Shown: positions 46,236-56,850 of the stretch, one piece after another
How positions within the stretch are numbered: the first letter of the stretch is position 1
How the letters are laid out: each line of letters starts with the position of its first letter
Source of the DNA: Cycas panzhihuaensis
Taxonomy: Eukaryota; Cycadophyta
DNA length: 64,000 nt
Assembly: GCA_023213395.1 (NCBI GenBank)
Contig: CM041465.1
Coordinates: 35,781,741 to 35,845,740, forward strand
Direction: 5' to 3'
Translations under genes and position numbers: made by a program
Notes under the pieces: generated by a model
What the model was told of the DNA's origin: nothing
The model's input: the letters and a program-made list of their open reading frames with translations, nothing else
Database searches by the model: none

Positions 46236-46789
46236 TGTTAAACGTTATGTTTACATGTTAAGATATTGTACTTTAATTTTTATGTAATATGTGTACTTTT
46301 TACTTTAGGGGTGACTTATCACTTAAGTGATAAAGTGCACACCCACATTCTTTCTAGTGACACAACGTTGTCACTAAAGGGTCAAATGGACCCTCATGCA
46401 TTTTTGCTCACATGAGAGCCCAAAAGGACACATGTCCAACATGCAAGGCATGTATCTTGGATGTTTGACACTTGTCAAACATCAAAGGCCTTAGGTCTCT
46501 CATCTCACTCTATATAATGAGACCTCTGCTCATTGTCTCATAAGAGAGTTGGAGTTGTATTGTTATGCTGTCAGTTTGCTAATCAAACTGTTCATTCTTT
46601 GGAGGTTGAACCAACTCCAACTCCACATATTGGGTATCATTTTCTCTTGCTCCTTCATTTATGTTTTGTCTCTTTGCTTTCTCTTTACCTTGAGAATATT
46701 ATACTTGCTAGTGTTTTATGCTTCTAGAACTAGAGTGATCCTAGTTTCTAGATCTTGGGACTGTTGAGGCCATCTAGCCTCTTTTCACA
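46236..46789 (+). repeat. 3' LTR of element E, 554 bp
   Basis: Starts TGTTAAACGTTATG and ends CCTCTTTTCACA, the same length as the 5' LTR. Confidence 0.94.
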
Positions 46790-47921
46790 AAAATAAGACT
46801 GTTTTTGCATACTGCCTATTGCCAAACCTCGGTGTAGCACTTGTGGACATGATTGAAGCCTGTATTGGCAATTTCCTATCTTAGTATAAGTGTTGGATTG
46901 AAGTTTACAATAGTAGAAGGCTATTTTCTAGAATTTTCTCTATATTTTTTAGAGTATTAGAGACTCATGTGCATAAATATAGCCTAGAACAGCCATATAG
47001 AGGCTGGCCGGGTACTTATTAACATGCTTGGGCATGTTTGAAAGCTAATTGGGCCATGTAGAGGCAGTTTTGGCTCCCTTAGTGTTGGCTGGGTGGATTA
47101 CAAGTTGGTTTGACGCTATTCTCTCCATTTGGGCACTATTTGTGATGATTTAGCACCTTTTATGGTGGTTGGTAAGTATTGGTGCTAGCTAGGCCATGTC
47201 TAGTCATTTTACTAGCTATAGAGAGGAGTGCAAGTACGTGAGGAAGTCCGCAGATCTGTGTAGATGGGCACAGGACCATAGAGACGAGTGCAGGTCTACG
47301 GGTCAACAGAGGTCATCACACGGCTGCCACACCCTATCTCACTTTGCGGGAGATCTCACAGGGTTTATATTTGGATAAATATAACCTTTGGGAACCTTTG
47401 TTATATTTAAGCACATATTTATTGAGGTATTTAACACGTGCGTTAAGTGAAAACGTGCGGAAGTTTTTAAAAAGTCGTATTGGTTGGGAATATGCCTTTT
47501 GGCATATTCCCGTCCATGAAAAAATATAAAAAGACCCCTTTATACCATTGATATATGATATTTTATCATAGTGTGAAGTATTTGGAGTGTCCTTGACTCG
47601 TTTTGAGCGCAGATCGAGGAGAATTTTGCGTGTTTTGACTTATAGACCATGCATTTTTACCTTGTGGAGTCGTCCTTTGTTCGTGGAGCACCATTTTAAT
47701 TAACTTAAGGGTCGTTCTTGACACTTTTTTAAGGTTATTTAAAGGCATTTGTTGGCATTAGTGAAGGAAAACAGTCGGTGACTCGCTCAACACGCGTATA
47801 GTCAGTGTTTGATGCCCTCTAGAGCGTGTCGTTGAGCCACAAGAGGACATAGGGGTGCATTTTTGTCCTGAAAACATTTGTTTTGGTGTCATTTAATTCA
47901 TATTAAAGCTCGTTTACTGAG
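46790..47921 (+). other. Element F leader, second part
   Basis: Non-coding DNA between E and the F gag start. It has a perfect hairpin at 47486-47511, closely followed by a TATA-like AAATATAAAAAGACCCC. The open frames here are short and not protein-like. Confidence 0.55.
47486..47511 (+). repeat. Perfect 11-bp hairpin, 4-nt loop
   Basis: Arms GGGAATATGCC and GGCATATTCCC are exact complements around TTTT. Confidence 0.9.
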
Positions 47922-48785
47922 ATGGAGTGCATTATGCCCAAGGTTATCTTCAACGATAACAATTTCAACGAGTGGAAGGCCAATATGGAGCTCATTTTGA
48001 TGGTGAATCAACTTCGGGGTATCACAAAGACTAAGGTGGATGCGATTCCACTAGACCATCAAGAGCGTGTTCGTCTCGAAGAAAAGAAATTTATGGTCAT
48101 GGGATTGTTGAAATTGTCACTGGCGCTGGACCAGAGAGCTTTGGTTCACAATATGGATGAACCAGATGAAATATAGACAAAATTGTGTGATGCGTTTGAG
48201 AAAAAGAACACGAATAGGTGTCTTGCCCTGATGTTGGAGTTTCTCAATTCATGTGTGGAAGATGAGAACAACATCAACTCTTACCTTAATAAAATCATAG
48301 ACTTGAAAAAGCTAGGAGAACTAAAGTAGAACTCAATTGATGATGCCTTGCTATTTGCTATAATCATGTTGAAGCTGCCAGCTGTGTTCGCCACTTTCCA
48401 GACCAATTATGGTAGAGACGAGGTGATGGAGGCAGAAACATTTGATACGCTTAAAAACCTAATTCCAGTGGAAGATGCCAAGCTTAAACATCACGGAATG
48501 CTTGGAGGTTCTGATTCAAGTCAGGCCCTAGCCATGAAGACTTAGAGGAAAGAAGTTGCTAAGGAGGAGAAGATCACATAGAGGTCAAAAGAAAGTTCAC
48601 AAGACAAGAAGAAGTTCAATGGAAAATGCAATTACTGCAAGAAGGATGGTCACCGCGAGAAGAACTATTGGTTCAAGCAACGTGACAAGCGCAAAGTTAA
48701 CCAGGATGATAAAGGCAAGAGGGTTGTTGCTCATTGTGTCAGAGCATAAACCTTATCAGCCGAGTCAGATCAAAGAGATTATTGG
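47922..48785 (+). pseudogene. Element F gag
   Basis: Starts at ATG 47922 (MECIMPKVIFNDNNFNEWKA). It has the usual copia gag order: LRGITKTKVDAIPLDHQ, FMVMGLLKLSLALDQRA, LCDAFEKKNTNRCLALM. The frame never shifts up to the protease but has stops TAG 48174, TAG 48327, TAG 48543, TAG 48579 and TAA 48747. The knuckle reads CNYCKKDGHREKNYW, with the last Cys replaced by Tyr. All of these are G-to-A or C-to-T type changes. Confidence 0.88.
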
Positions 48786-50230
48786 GTGCTTGACTCTGGA
48801 GCGCAGAAGCATATCTCCTACCAGAAGCGCAAATTTGATACGATGAATGAAAATCATAGTGGTCTGGAGATTGTCCTTGGAAATGCTCACATTTTGTCGG
48901 TGGAAGGTATCGACAAAGTATCCATTGCAGGAGGTAAGTTTACCAGGGTATATTATGTACCCAAGATGCAGTTGAACCTTCTTTCGGCCCGAGAAATCTA
49001 CAAACAAGGCATGAAGGTGGAGCTCTACAATGATAAATGCCTGATTAAGGATCCAAAACAAAATTTTGCTGTCATAGCTACTGGAAAAGTTAGGGACAAC
49101 TTCTGGGTGTTTGGGAAATTTCAATCTCAGAAAAAGTCTTATGCCTTTGTTGCCAACTTTGATAACATAAGTAAACTGTGGCACAATCGCTTCGAACACC
49201 TTCATTACAGGAGTATTGCACTGTTGAAGAGGTTGAAGATGGTGGAAGGATTGTCGTCGGTTTCCTATTCAAATGGTGTGTGTGAAGGGTGTATATATGG
49301 CAAGCATCACTGCTACCCTTTTGCTCGGGACAATGCCTGGAGAGCCGAGGAGAAGTTGGAGCTTGTGCACTCAAATATAATGTGACCACTCTGTAACCCT
49401 TCAATATCAGGAGCTCGGTATACCCTTGTGTTTGTAGATGATTACACCAGGAAGGCCTGGGTTTACTTCCTCAAAAATAAGTTAGATGTGTTTGATCACT
49501 TCTGTGACTAGAAAGCGATGGTAGAAAACGAAAGTGACGAGGATTAAGTTGTTAAGAAGTGATAATGGCAAGGAATACGACAACCAAGGAATACGACAAC
49601 CATGTGTTTAATCAGTTCTGTTATGATCATGGTATAAAGCAGGAATTTACAGTCCCGTATACCCCACAACAGAATGGAGTTATTGAATGAAAGAACCATA
49701 CCATGATGGAAATGGCCAGGTGTATGGTGCACGCTAAAAACCTACCACCGATGTTTTGGAGAGAGGTTGTGGCGATTGTTGTGTATATTCTAAATCGGGT
49801 ATCCATTCAAGCAGTTCGAAGCATGACCCCCGAAGAGAAATGGACCGATCGGAAGCCTGTCATTAGCCATTTAAGAACTTTTGGGTGTATTGCATATGCC
49901 CACATCCCATATGATACTCGCAAGAAGCTGGATCGAAAGTGTCTGAAATGCATATTCATGGGGTATTGCAATGAGAATAAAGCCTACAAATTATGCGATC
50001 CATAGGGAAAGAAGATTGTGGTTAGTCGGGATGTAAAATTTGATGAGTCATCAACGTATCATGATGAAAGATCATTAGAGGAGCCCTTTTACCCCTCGCT
50101 TCTCCCATTCCCAGATTCATCAAGCGAAAAGGACGATGAGCTATGAAAGACGAAATGGAGACAATACAAGAGCCAGAATCTATTGAGAAGTTAGAGAGGA
50201 CATCGAAATATGAAGGACAATACACTTAGA
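48786..50230 (+). pseudogene. Element F protease and integrase
   Basis: The protease keeps its active site (WVLDSGAQKHISYQ) and an open frame to TGA 49383-49385. The integrase zinc region is degraded (WHNRFEHLHYRS, then CEGC). The catalytic core has the first Asp in HSNIM changed to Asn and the second in SDNGKEYDN. Right there a 16-bp tandem duplication (49569-49600) shifts the frame. The Glu motif GVIE is followed by TGA in place of Arg. The end is open at 49703-50005 (PVISHLRTFGCIAYAHI). Confidence 0.88.
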
Positions 50231-50740
50231 TTAATGAAAATGATGTAGTACAACATAAAAGATGATAGGGAGGAGTATTGCACTTCAACTCAACCTATCT
50301 CAACATGAGTATGAAGGAGAATTCCTCTCAACACTTCACCTACAAGAGACACTTATAGCAACATAACTCTTACTCAAAATACTACATACCAAAACATGAA
50401 AATAAGGCTCCTTATAAAGGAGTATGAACGATCAGAATCTCAACACGTCACTGATCAAGACTAAGAGCCAAATCTAATTAGGACTCTACTATCTCCAAGG
50501 ATAAGGATAGAGCCCACAAAAGTTGACTTCTCACAATCACATGTGAGAAAAGTCACTACAAGACATAGCCCACAAAAGTTGACTTCTCACAAGCACATGT
50601 GAGAAAAGTCACTACAAGACAAAAGACAATTTTATAATGCAACAAATGAACACTTTAGGATTAAGAGCCTAAAGTGACAAAAATATTAATACACAAGGTC
50701 AAGACTTAATGCTTAGGAATGAAGGTTCTAACAAGTCGCT
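50228..50740. other. Unexplained insert in element F linker
   Basis: About 500 bases between the integrase end and the RT of F that read as no copia protein. They hold two 56-bp tandem units at 50511 and 50567, each with a hairpin. On the minus strand CCTTTATAAGGAGCC (near 50425) looks like a TATA box, so a minus-strand solo LTR or small element is possible. I could not fix its ends or a TSD. Confidence 0.45.
50511..50622 (+). repeat. 56-bp tandem repeat with hairpins
   Basis: Two copies start AGCCCACAAAAGTTGAC at 50511 and 50567 and differ at very few bases. Each contains GACTTCTCACA and TGTGAGAAAAGTC, which can pair. Confidence 0.85.
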
Positions 50741-52321
50741 AGAACAACTAAGGAAGCTGGACCAAGTGGGACGTGTAATAGTGAAGAGGCGTCACGAGAA
50801 GTACCTCCAGCAATAAGTCCTTCGATACCTTTATGGGCAAGGAAGACTATCGAAGATTCCGGTGTGGCGATGCAAACCCTAACTTATGATAAAAGAACAA
50901 AAAGTCAGTATGCTAGTCAAACTCTGCTAGTAGACACCAACAAATCCAGTGATCCTGATGCGTTTGATGAGGTGAAAGGAGATCCACGTTGGAGCGTTGT
51001 GATGAAGGAAGAGTATGGTTCTCTACTGAAGAACGATACATGGGATTTGGTTCCTCCCTTCGACGAAAAACCTTGTTGGATGCAAGCGGGTTTATAAGAC
51101 AAAGTTCCACTCTAATGAAGAGGTGGACAAATACAAGGCCAGACTTGTTGCTCAAGGATTCAAACAAAAACAAGGAATTGACTATGAGTAGACATTTGCC
51201 CCAGTCTCCAGAATGACAACGGTCTGCATGCTCATTTCTTTAGCAATTGCTTACGGTTGGGAGTTACACCAGATGGACGTCAAGTCTGCGTTCTTTAATG
51301 GAGATCTAAAGGAGGAGATTTATATATCACAGCCTCTGGGATTCGTTAAGCATGGCCAAAAGCATCTTGTTTTTCGTTTGAAGAAGTCAATCTATGGCCT
51401 AAAACAAGCACCTCGTGCTTGGTATGAGATGCATGCTAAGTTAAAAGCTGGAGGTTTCGAGATTTCTGAACTCGACCTGAACCTGTATCTGAAGAGAAGA
51501 GGGACTTCAATAGTTGCTTGTGTGGTGTATGTGGATGATTTCATCATCCGCGGTAACTGTGGCAAGGCTATAGCTGAAATCAAGTCCAATTTGGGAGTTT
51601 CATTTGACATGACAGACCACGGGAGACTTCATTATTTCTTAAGCATTCAGATCAGGCAAATGGATGATCGAATCGTGTTGTTCTAGTCGTAGTATGTGAA
51701 GAACCTACTAGATAAGTTTGGGATGCAGAATTACAAACTTGTTGCAACACCATGTGTAAAGGGCACAAGGTTGCAGAAGGATATGGCCAAGCCCTCTGTA
51801 GATGGCACAAAGTATCGCCAGTTGGTAGGGAGCCTGATCTACCTAACTCATACCAGACCAGATATCGCATATGTTCTTGAATTGGTTTCCCACTACATGC
51901 AGAATCCTCAGGATCCTCGTTTGGTTGCAACAAAGCAAATTATAAAATATTTGAAAGGGACAATCAATCTTGGTCTCGAATACCGTCGAGGTGAAGAGAT
52001 AAGGTTGCATGGCTACACGAATGTTGATTGGGGAGGAGACTCTAACGATCGAAAGTCCACTGCTGGATACCTGTTTGGTGTTGGTAATGGATTTGTTTCG
52101 TGGTAGTCGAAGAAGCAGCAGATAGTGACGTTATCTTCTACAAAGACAAAATATCAAGGATTCAGTGTTGGTGTGAAGGAAGCAGTATGGTTGCAAGGTC
52201 TCTTGGAGTTTCTTGAAGTTTCCAATGGACATCCAGTTATCTTTGTTGATAATCAGAGTACCATTTGCCTGTCGAAGAATCCATAGTTTCATGCTCGTAC
52301 GAAGCATATCGAGATTCAGCA
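50741..52321 (+). pseudogene. Element F RT and RNase H, truncated
   Basis: RT starts near 50840, with FDEVKGDPRWSVVMKEEY, YKARLVAQGFKQKQGIDY in shifted frames. An open frame at 51213-51686 carries HQMDVKSAFFNGDLKEEIYI, KKSIYGLKQAPRAWY and the catalytic VVYVDDFIIRG (about 51526-51558). RNase H follows with GSLIYLTHTRPDIAYV (51826), DWGGDSNDRKSTAGYL and DNQSTICLSKNP. It ends at 52321 inside RNase H, where G sequence begins. Stops such as TAG 51684-51686 and TAG 52105-52107 are present. Confidence 0.9.
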
Positions 52322-52657
52322 CAATAGTCAACTTAAATTACCAAAATTCATGAAAATGTATTCAGTTGTGAATGCTGAGAAACTGAAGATGTTCAATCCA
52401 TCTATGTTATATGAAGAGCAAGACAATGTTCCACTCTTTCCAAATTTGGAGGAGTTGCAAGTGGAGAAAGAAGAACCAATGCAAAACGATTGCATTCTTC
52501 AAAAGAAACAGGCCATAACCAAAAGAGGCACAATTGAGTCCTCTAGGATTGGACAGAAAGGACAACTGCCTAGCAAAGCAAAATGGTACAGTAGGGAGAA
52601 GGGAAGAATTAAATTCCCTCATTTACAATTATAATGTTCATGAGGACATGAACTCCT
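52322..52657 (+). pseudogene. Element G C-terminal polyprotein end
   Basis: The last part of the G polyprotein: QLKLPKFMKMYSVVNAEKL, then KMFNPSMLYEEQDN and LPSKAKWYSREKG, ending at TAA 52632-52634. The same tail is found in element B (18300-18655), which identifies it. No chromodomain. The roughly 90 bases that should join it to 30053 are missing. Confidence 0.88.
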
Positions 52658-52669
52658 AAAAAGGGGGAG
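52658..52669 (+). other. Polypurine tract of element G
   Basis: AAAAAGGGGGAG lies three bases before the 3' LTR. Confidence 0.82.
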
Positions 52670-52672
52670 TTC

Positions 52673-53522
52673 TGATCCGATTTCGGATCCATTAAAATCC
52701 TTAATACTATTCAAAAAGAGCATAAATACATTTGGATAGAACTTGTTTTCATGTGTCCAGCCTTTAATAGGTGAAAAAATGCAATTCGGGCTCTTAAAAT
52801 GTGAGAAAAATGCATTAAAGAGGTGCGACCATGTTTTGGCAGGGTGTGACCGAACTGTCTCAAGTGCAACTAGGGTTGTTTTAGGTGCGACTAGAAAACT
52901 GCAGCCCTGACGAAAAGTGCGATCGGACGAGGTAAACGTGCTCTGATTGGCACAAAATTTTACCAAAACGTCTGTAAAAGTGTCTTCTAGTTATTGGAAG
53001 AAAGAAATCAAGGGTTTTAACTGATTTTAATCAGTTTAAAAATGATTGAAAAGAGGGCTAGAAAACTAAGGGAAAATAATGGAAAAACAGATTTTTGGAA
53101 GTTGAATGGACATGGGAAAGACAAAAAAACCGCCCAGATTTGTCCAAAAGACATGAAGGAGCGCCCAACAATCTCGAACACAACAAGAGGAGTGAAGAAA
53201 TTTGGAAAATAACTCAAATTGGCAGCCCAAACTGCGAAATTACTCCAAAATGAAGACTACGCAGAAAAAGAAGGCAAGAACACGCTTCAAGACTATTGGA
53301 GATGATTCTAGAGAGGACGCAGCAGCCATAGAAGTCCCCAAAATTCTTCTTACAGTCCCAGAGATGTTGTAGCAGTGAAGAAAAGTGCTCAACAGTGCAC
53401 TACAAAATAGAATTTTGCAAGAAAAAAAAATATTTTCAAATGTAAGGTATTTTATTGTATATTGAATCTAAAAATTGTTTCAATTGGAATAAATTTTTAC
53501 TTTCCCATTCAATTCTGGAAAA
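52673..53522 (+). repeat. 3' LTR of element G, 850 bp
   Basis: Starts TGATCCGATTTCGGATCC and ends TTCTGGAAAA, where the 5' LTR has TTTTGGATCA, then the AACTA duplication. It has four units of the internal 20-21 bp repeat (about 52821-52895). Confidence 0.92.
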
Positions 53523-53884
53523 AACTACAACCTCAATTCTTTGACCCATACCAAGTACAAGATAAAGTAAGAGAAGTCGCATGGACTCAACCTGCCACCT
53601 ACCACCCACATACATAATGTTTTCCATGCCTCATGCCTCGAACATAAACTAGGACAAAATACAATACCCTAAATTGAACTACCAATACTCGATGAGGAAG
53701 GCAAGCTAGTAATAGAACCAAAAGACATCCTCCAAACCCAAACAAGAAACTTGCACTCTAGAGAAATACAAGAATACTTAGTAAAATGGAAAGATCAAAA
53801 TTGTGAAGACACCACATGGGAAACTTAAGACTGGTATAAACAACATTCCAGCATACCCATGCTTTGAGGACAAAGCTTGACTTC
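53523..53884 (+). pseudogene. Element H C-terminus with chromodomain
   Basis: The frame broken at 10917 resumes: QPQFFDPYQVQDKVREVA. After frame changes the segment LPILDEEGKLVIEP and a chromodomain-like REIQEYLVKWKDQNCEDTTWE (about 53755-53820) follow. Chromodomains at this place mark the chromovirus branch of Ty3/gypsy and bind histone tails. Stops and a shift near 53620 make it non-functional. Confidence 0.85.
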
Positions 53885-53896
53885 AAGGGGAGGGAC
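53885..53896 (+). other. Polypurine tract of element H
   Basis: AAGGGGAGGGAC sits directly before the 3' LTR. Confidence 0.75.
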
Positions 53897-53897
53897 T

Positions 53898-54403
53898 TGT
53901 AACACTTCCAGGGAGTCGGTTGGCCAATTAGAGCCTCTAAGCTAACCCAAACATAAATCTTCTTGGCTGACCAAGAGCCACTCCATTTGGCTAACCTAGG
54001 AACCAAGGATAAATCCTTCAAGCCGACCAAGAACTATCTTGTCTAGTCAACCAAAGGAGACCCCTATTTATAGAACCCAAGGGTCCTAACTCTAGGGTAT
54101 CTTATTTTGTGCAGGTTTAGCAACTTGTGGGAAACTCGAGAGTTTCATGAAGGACACCTCCCCTCGAAGACGTTTTCACACCAAGAACTCCTGAGGAGAT
54201 GTTGCCCCACAAAGCTTGTGCCAAACCCAGACTGCACAATGAAATAAGTACTCACAATCTCATCTCCTATCAACTATAGAATCATATACTCATTGCATTT
54301 TAGTAGGTTTGTCTGCATTGTCTTCATCTCTACCAAATCCCCTCACCATTAGTGTCCCATTCCTGCTTATCATGTGCAATTAGTAGTCGTACATATCGCT
54401 ACA
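53898..54403 (+). repeat. 3' LTR of element H, about 506 bp
   Basis: Starts TGTAACACTTCCAGG after the polypurine tract. A TATA-like CCTATTTATAGAACC lies near 54064. The proposed end, CATATCGCTACA at 54403, rests on the TG...CA rule only, as the 5' LTR is not in the window. Confidence 0.65.
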
Positions 54404-54845
54404 AATTCCTCCTCTTCCGCTTCCCATTCCTAAAAGGAAGACTCGGATTTTGTCTCTCCTGACTCAACCTGTCCTCATTTTGCACTCTTTTTAACCACTT
54501 GTTTTGATCTAAGTGTGATGAGGCTGCCTGATTTCTATTGTCACCATTTCACAATCTTCATCATATCCCTTTTACTCTCCTTTTAATTTCCATATCTTGA
54601 ATATTATTTGGAAATGCAATTACCTACTATTTGATCAATGGCCCACCTTACCATATGGGCATTTGTGTTGGTTGTACTCCCAGACACTAATGTAATAAAA
54701 TGGTCAATAACAATGAAGGATATCAAAAGGGATGGATCTATATCTCCTAGATTCATTGCTTCATGTTTGTCACCAAAAACTCATACCAATTCAATTGGAC
54801 TCCATCATGAATTTGGGTAAGTACTAGTATCTTTCCCATAGGAAT
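54404..54845. other. Unassigned sequence right of the nest
   Basis: AT-rich DNA with no element domain, continuous with 59280-60040 once J is removed. It has a plus-strand open frame (54638-54820) that is not recognisable. Confidence 0.4.
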
Positions 54846-55171
54846 TGTTAAGAGTTGATGTTTAATGTGTATAAATGTTTAATGTGTCTAGGAGAATATT
54901 ATGTCTAAGCGTTATTAATGTTGTAGTCCTAAAGGGATATTGTGTCATGCTCTATAAATTAGTATTAATATTAATGTTAAAGGTCCAATAGAAGTGTTGT
55001 GTTGAGTCATTAAGAGTGCTTATGCACATCTTTATATATAACGCCTAATTGGTAGGTGAAGTAGTTGCCAATTATGGTTGGAGGAGTTAAAGGTAGATAT
55101 AATTATAAATATGTACTCATCTCCTTTCAATAGCAATATAGAAGACTTATTTGATATCCATGATTTTAACA
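54846..55171 (+). repeat. 5' LTR of element J, 326 bp
   Basis: Starts TGTTAAGAGTTGATG and ends CATGATTTTAACA. TATA-like TTTATATATAACGCC near 55031. It contains an extra ATAAATGTTTAATGTGT repeat near its start that is absent from the 3' LTR. Confidence 0.9.
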
Positions 55172-55183
55172 TGGTATCAGAGC
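55172..55183 (+). other. Primer-binding site of element J
   Basis: TGGTATCAGAGC, exact, directly after the LTR. Confidence 0.9.
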
Positions 55184-56850
55184 AAGTTGATACACTGGGA
55201 GAGCTTGATCTATTGCAAGTCTATCATTAATGTGGTTATGTTGAGGTGTTCATTGGTTTGTGGTGGTTGGTTCTGTGAGAGGACTTCCGTCAAAATTTGT
55301 GGTTGTGAGAAAGAAGGCAGCCATTGACGAAAAATTGCCAATAAGAATGTGAAGTGCCTTGGTCATCATTGATTGACATGTAACAAATCCTAAACACCAA
55401 GAATTGGCTCAGAATTTGAACTCCAACTTATCATCAGCAAGATTTGAACTTTGTCATGGCGAGTACATGACTTGAATCAGCAAGCAAATAAGTGAATCGA
55501 CAGGTCAATGTGAAACCACTGAAAGCAGGGTCGATAGATCTGTCCAACTAAGTTTGTCTGTGGAGGAGAGCGAATCGTTGGCGAGATTGTGACATAGCAG
55601 TGACGCAACATCATGGCAATAGAAAATGTCCACAAAAGGCGATCCACCCTGTGTGAAGAACTAAACAATCAATGTGGCGTCTGTCCCAGTGAATCATAGC
55701 AATACGTTAAACCCTAACGCAATAGTAGGGATGGTTGTTAAATGTTTCAGCCTAGAAATCACAAAGGATGAGACAAAGGGAAGATGAGAGGACCACATTA
55801 CAAGATCGAACCTTGACACAACTTCTCAATTTGAAAGTCGTCTTACATTGGAATGCATTTCTGCTAGTAATTAGTCGGTCAACCTTGGGCAGCTTTGACG
55901 TAATAGAAAACTTCCTATATAGGAAGACTTGACGCAATTTGTGGGAACTACAAGTTAAAGCAGCAAGCATCAGATCCCTAAGGTGTGTCATTGTTTATAT
56001 TTTTTGTTTTCGTGGATCGATCTTCAAGCATCGAGGAGATTTCGAGCTAGAGGGTTATTATCAAAAATGGCATCCCCCGAATTTTTTGAGAAGATGTATT
56101 AAACGACGAATGCTCAGGACCTCTGCAAATACATAGTAGTTACGCCCCATACTTATAGAAACCACGCGCGTGAGCAGGGCTCAAACAGAGCATGATAGGA
56201 GATCATCAAGAACGAAAATCTAGGGAAGAGACTACCAGAACTTAAACTCCAAAGAGCAAGCGAGTTTCCACCATAATCAAGCAACAAGAAGAAGACAAAT
56301 CTAGTTTTGCAACCAGAGATCCTGATTTTGACAAAGAAACGTGATCATCGATTCATCAACTCTTTCATCATCGACTGGTTTGCCAATCGGAAAAATTTTA
56401 CATAGGTTTGATTTTCGAGTTAAGAGTTATCTTCAAAGTTTAGAATCAAATTTAATTAGATTGAAATCCATATAAAATCCACGGATCTCAAATTCGATAA
56501 AGTGGGTTTAATAATTTTTGCAAAATCAAAAGTGGACTTAACAAGATTGGAATTTCATTTGAGATCCGTTAGCCCCACTTTAGTTCAGCAGGTGGTCACG
56601 TGGTGAGCTTCAATGACCAGGAGCTAACCAACTTAGGGGGTTTAAGGCCACCCTTCTTCATTTTGGTGCTTAATGACATCATTCTACCATTTTTCACGAT
56701 ATCTCCTCAACCAGGCATCCGATTTCCAAACTGTTTGAACTGTCAAAATGCTCATTCAGAGCACTACAACTTGGAGTGTGATTTAAGCATTTTGCTACTG
56801 ATTTGATCAAGTTATTTCAATTTGAAGTGGATGCATTCATTTTTACAATC
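55184..56850 (+). other. Leader of element J
   Basis: About 1.7 kb with no convincing ORF. I see no repeat family shared with the other elements here. Confidence 0.55.

Larger units (their letters stand above)
30818..46789 (+). mobile_element. Copia element E, with internal duplication and nested element D
   Basis: A copia element lying in the leader of F. Its LTRs are both 554 bp (30818-31371 and 46236-46789) and differ at about ten sites by eye. Flanks are AAAAG (30813-30817) and AAAAT (46790-46794), a TSD with one change. Own DNA is 30818-36934 and 44437-46789. The coding part is chimeric: after the early RT (to about 36727) it steps back to the end of the integrase and repeats about 0.8 kb. 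D is inserted within the second copy. Key active-site residues are lost in protease and integrase. Confidence 0.92.
30054..52321 (+). mobile_element. Copia element F, 3' end lost, carrying element E
   Basis: A copia element inserted at the end of the G integrase region. Its own DNA is 30054-30817 and 46790-52321. It has a 5' LTR, PBS, long leader, gag, protease, integrase, RT and RNase H. RNase H stops abruptly at ARTKHIEIQHN; the last part of the ORF, polypurine tract, 3' LTR and TSD are missing together with about 90 bases of G. A single deletion across the F/G junction explains this. Confidence 0.88.
10918..53522 (+). mobile_element. Gypsy element G with three nested insertions
   Basis: A Ty3/gypsy retrotransposon inserted in H with TSD AACTA (10913-10917 and 53523-53527). 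Its LTRs share TGATCC/GGATCA ends; the 3' end has decayed to GGAAAA. Its own DNA lies at 10918-13116, 19548-21781, 29281-30053 and 52322-53522. The gaps are elements B, C and F. Spliced together, these give LTR, PBS, gag with zinc knuckle, protease, RT, RNase H, integrase, a C-terminal domain, polypurine tract and LTR, in the usual gypsy order. The two LTRs (870 and 850 bp) differ by roughly a tenth of positions by eye, so this is an old insertion. Confidence 0.93.

Noticed and set aside
10918-53522. A single giant retrotransposon of 42.6 kb
   Set aside because: The interior contains three independent elements with their own LTRs and TSDs. The element proper is about 6 kb.
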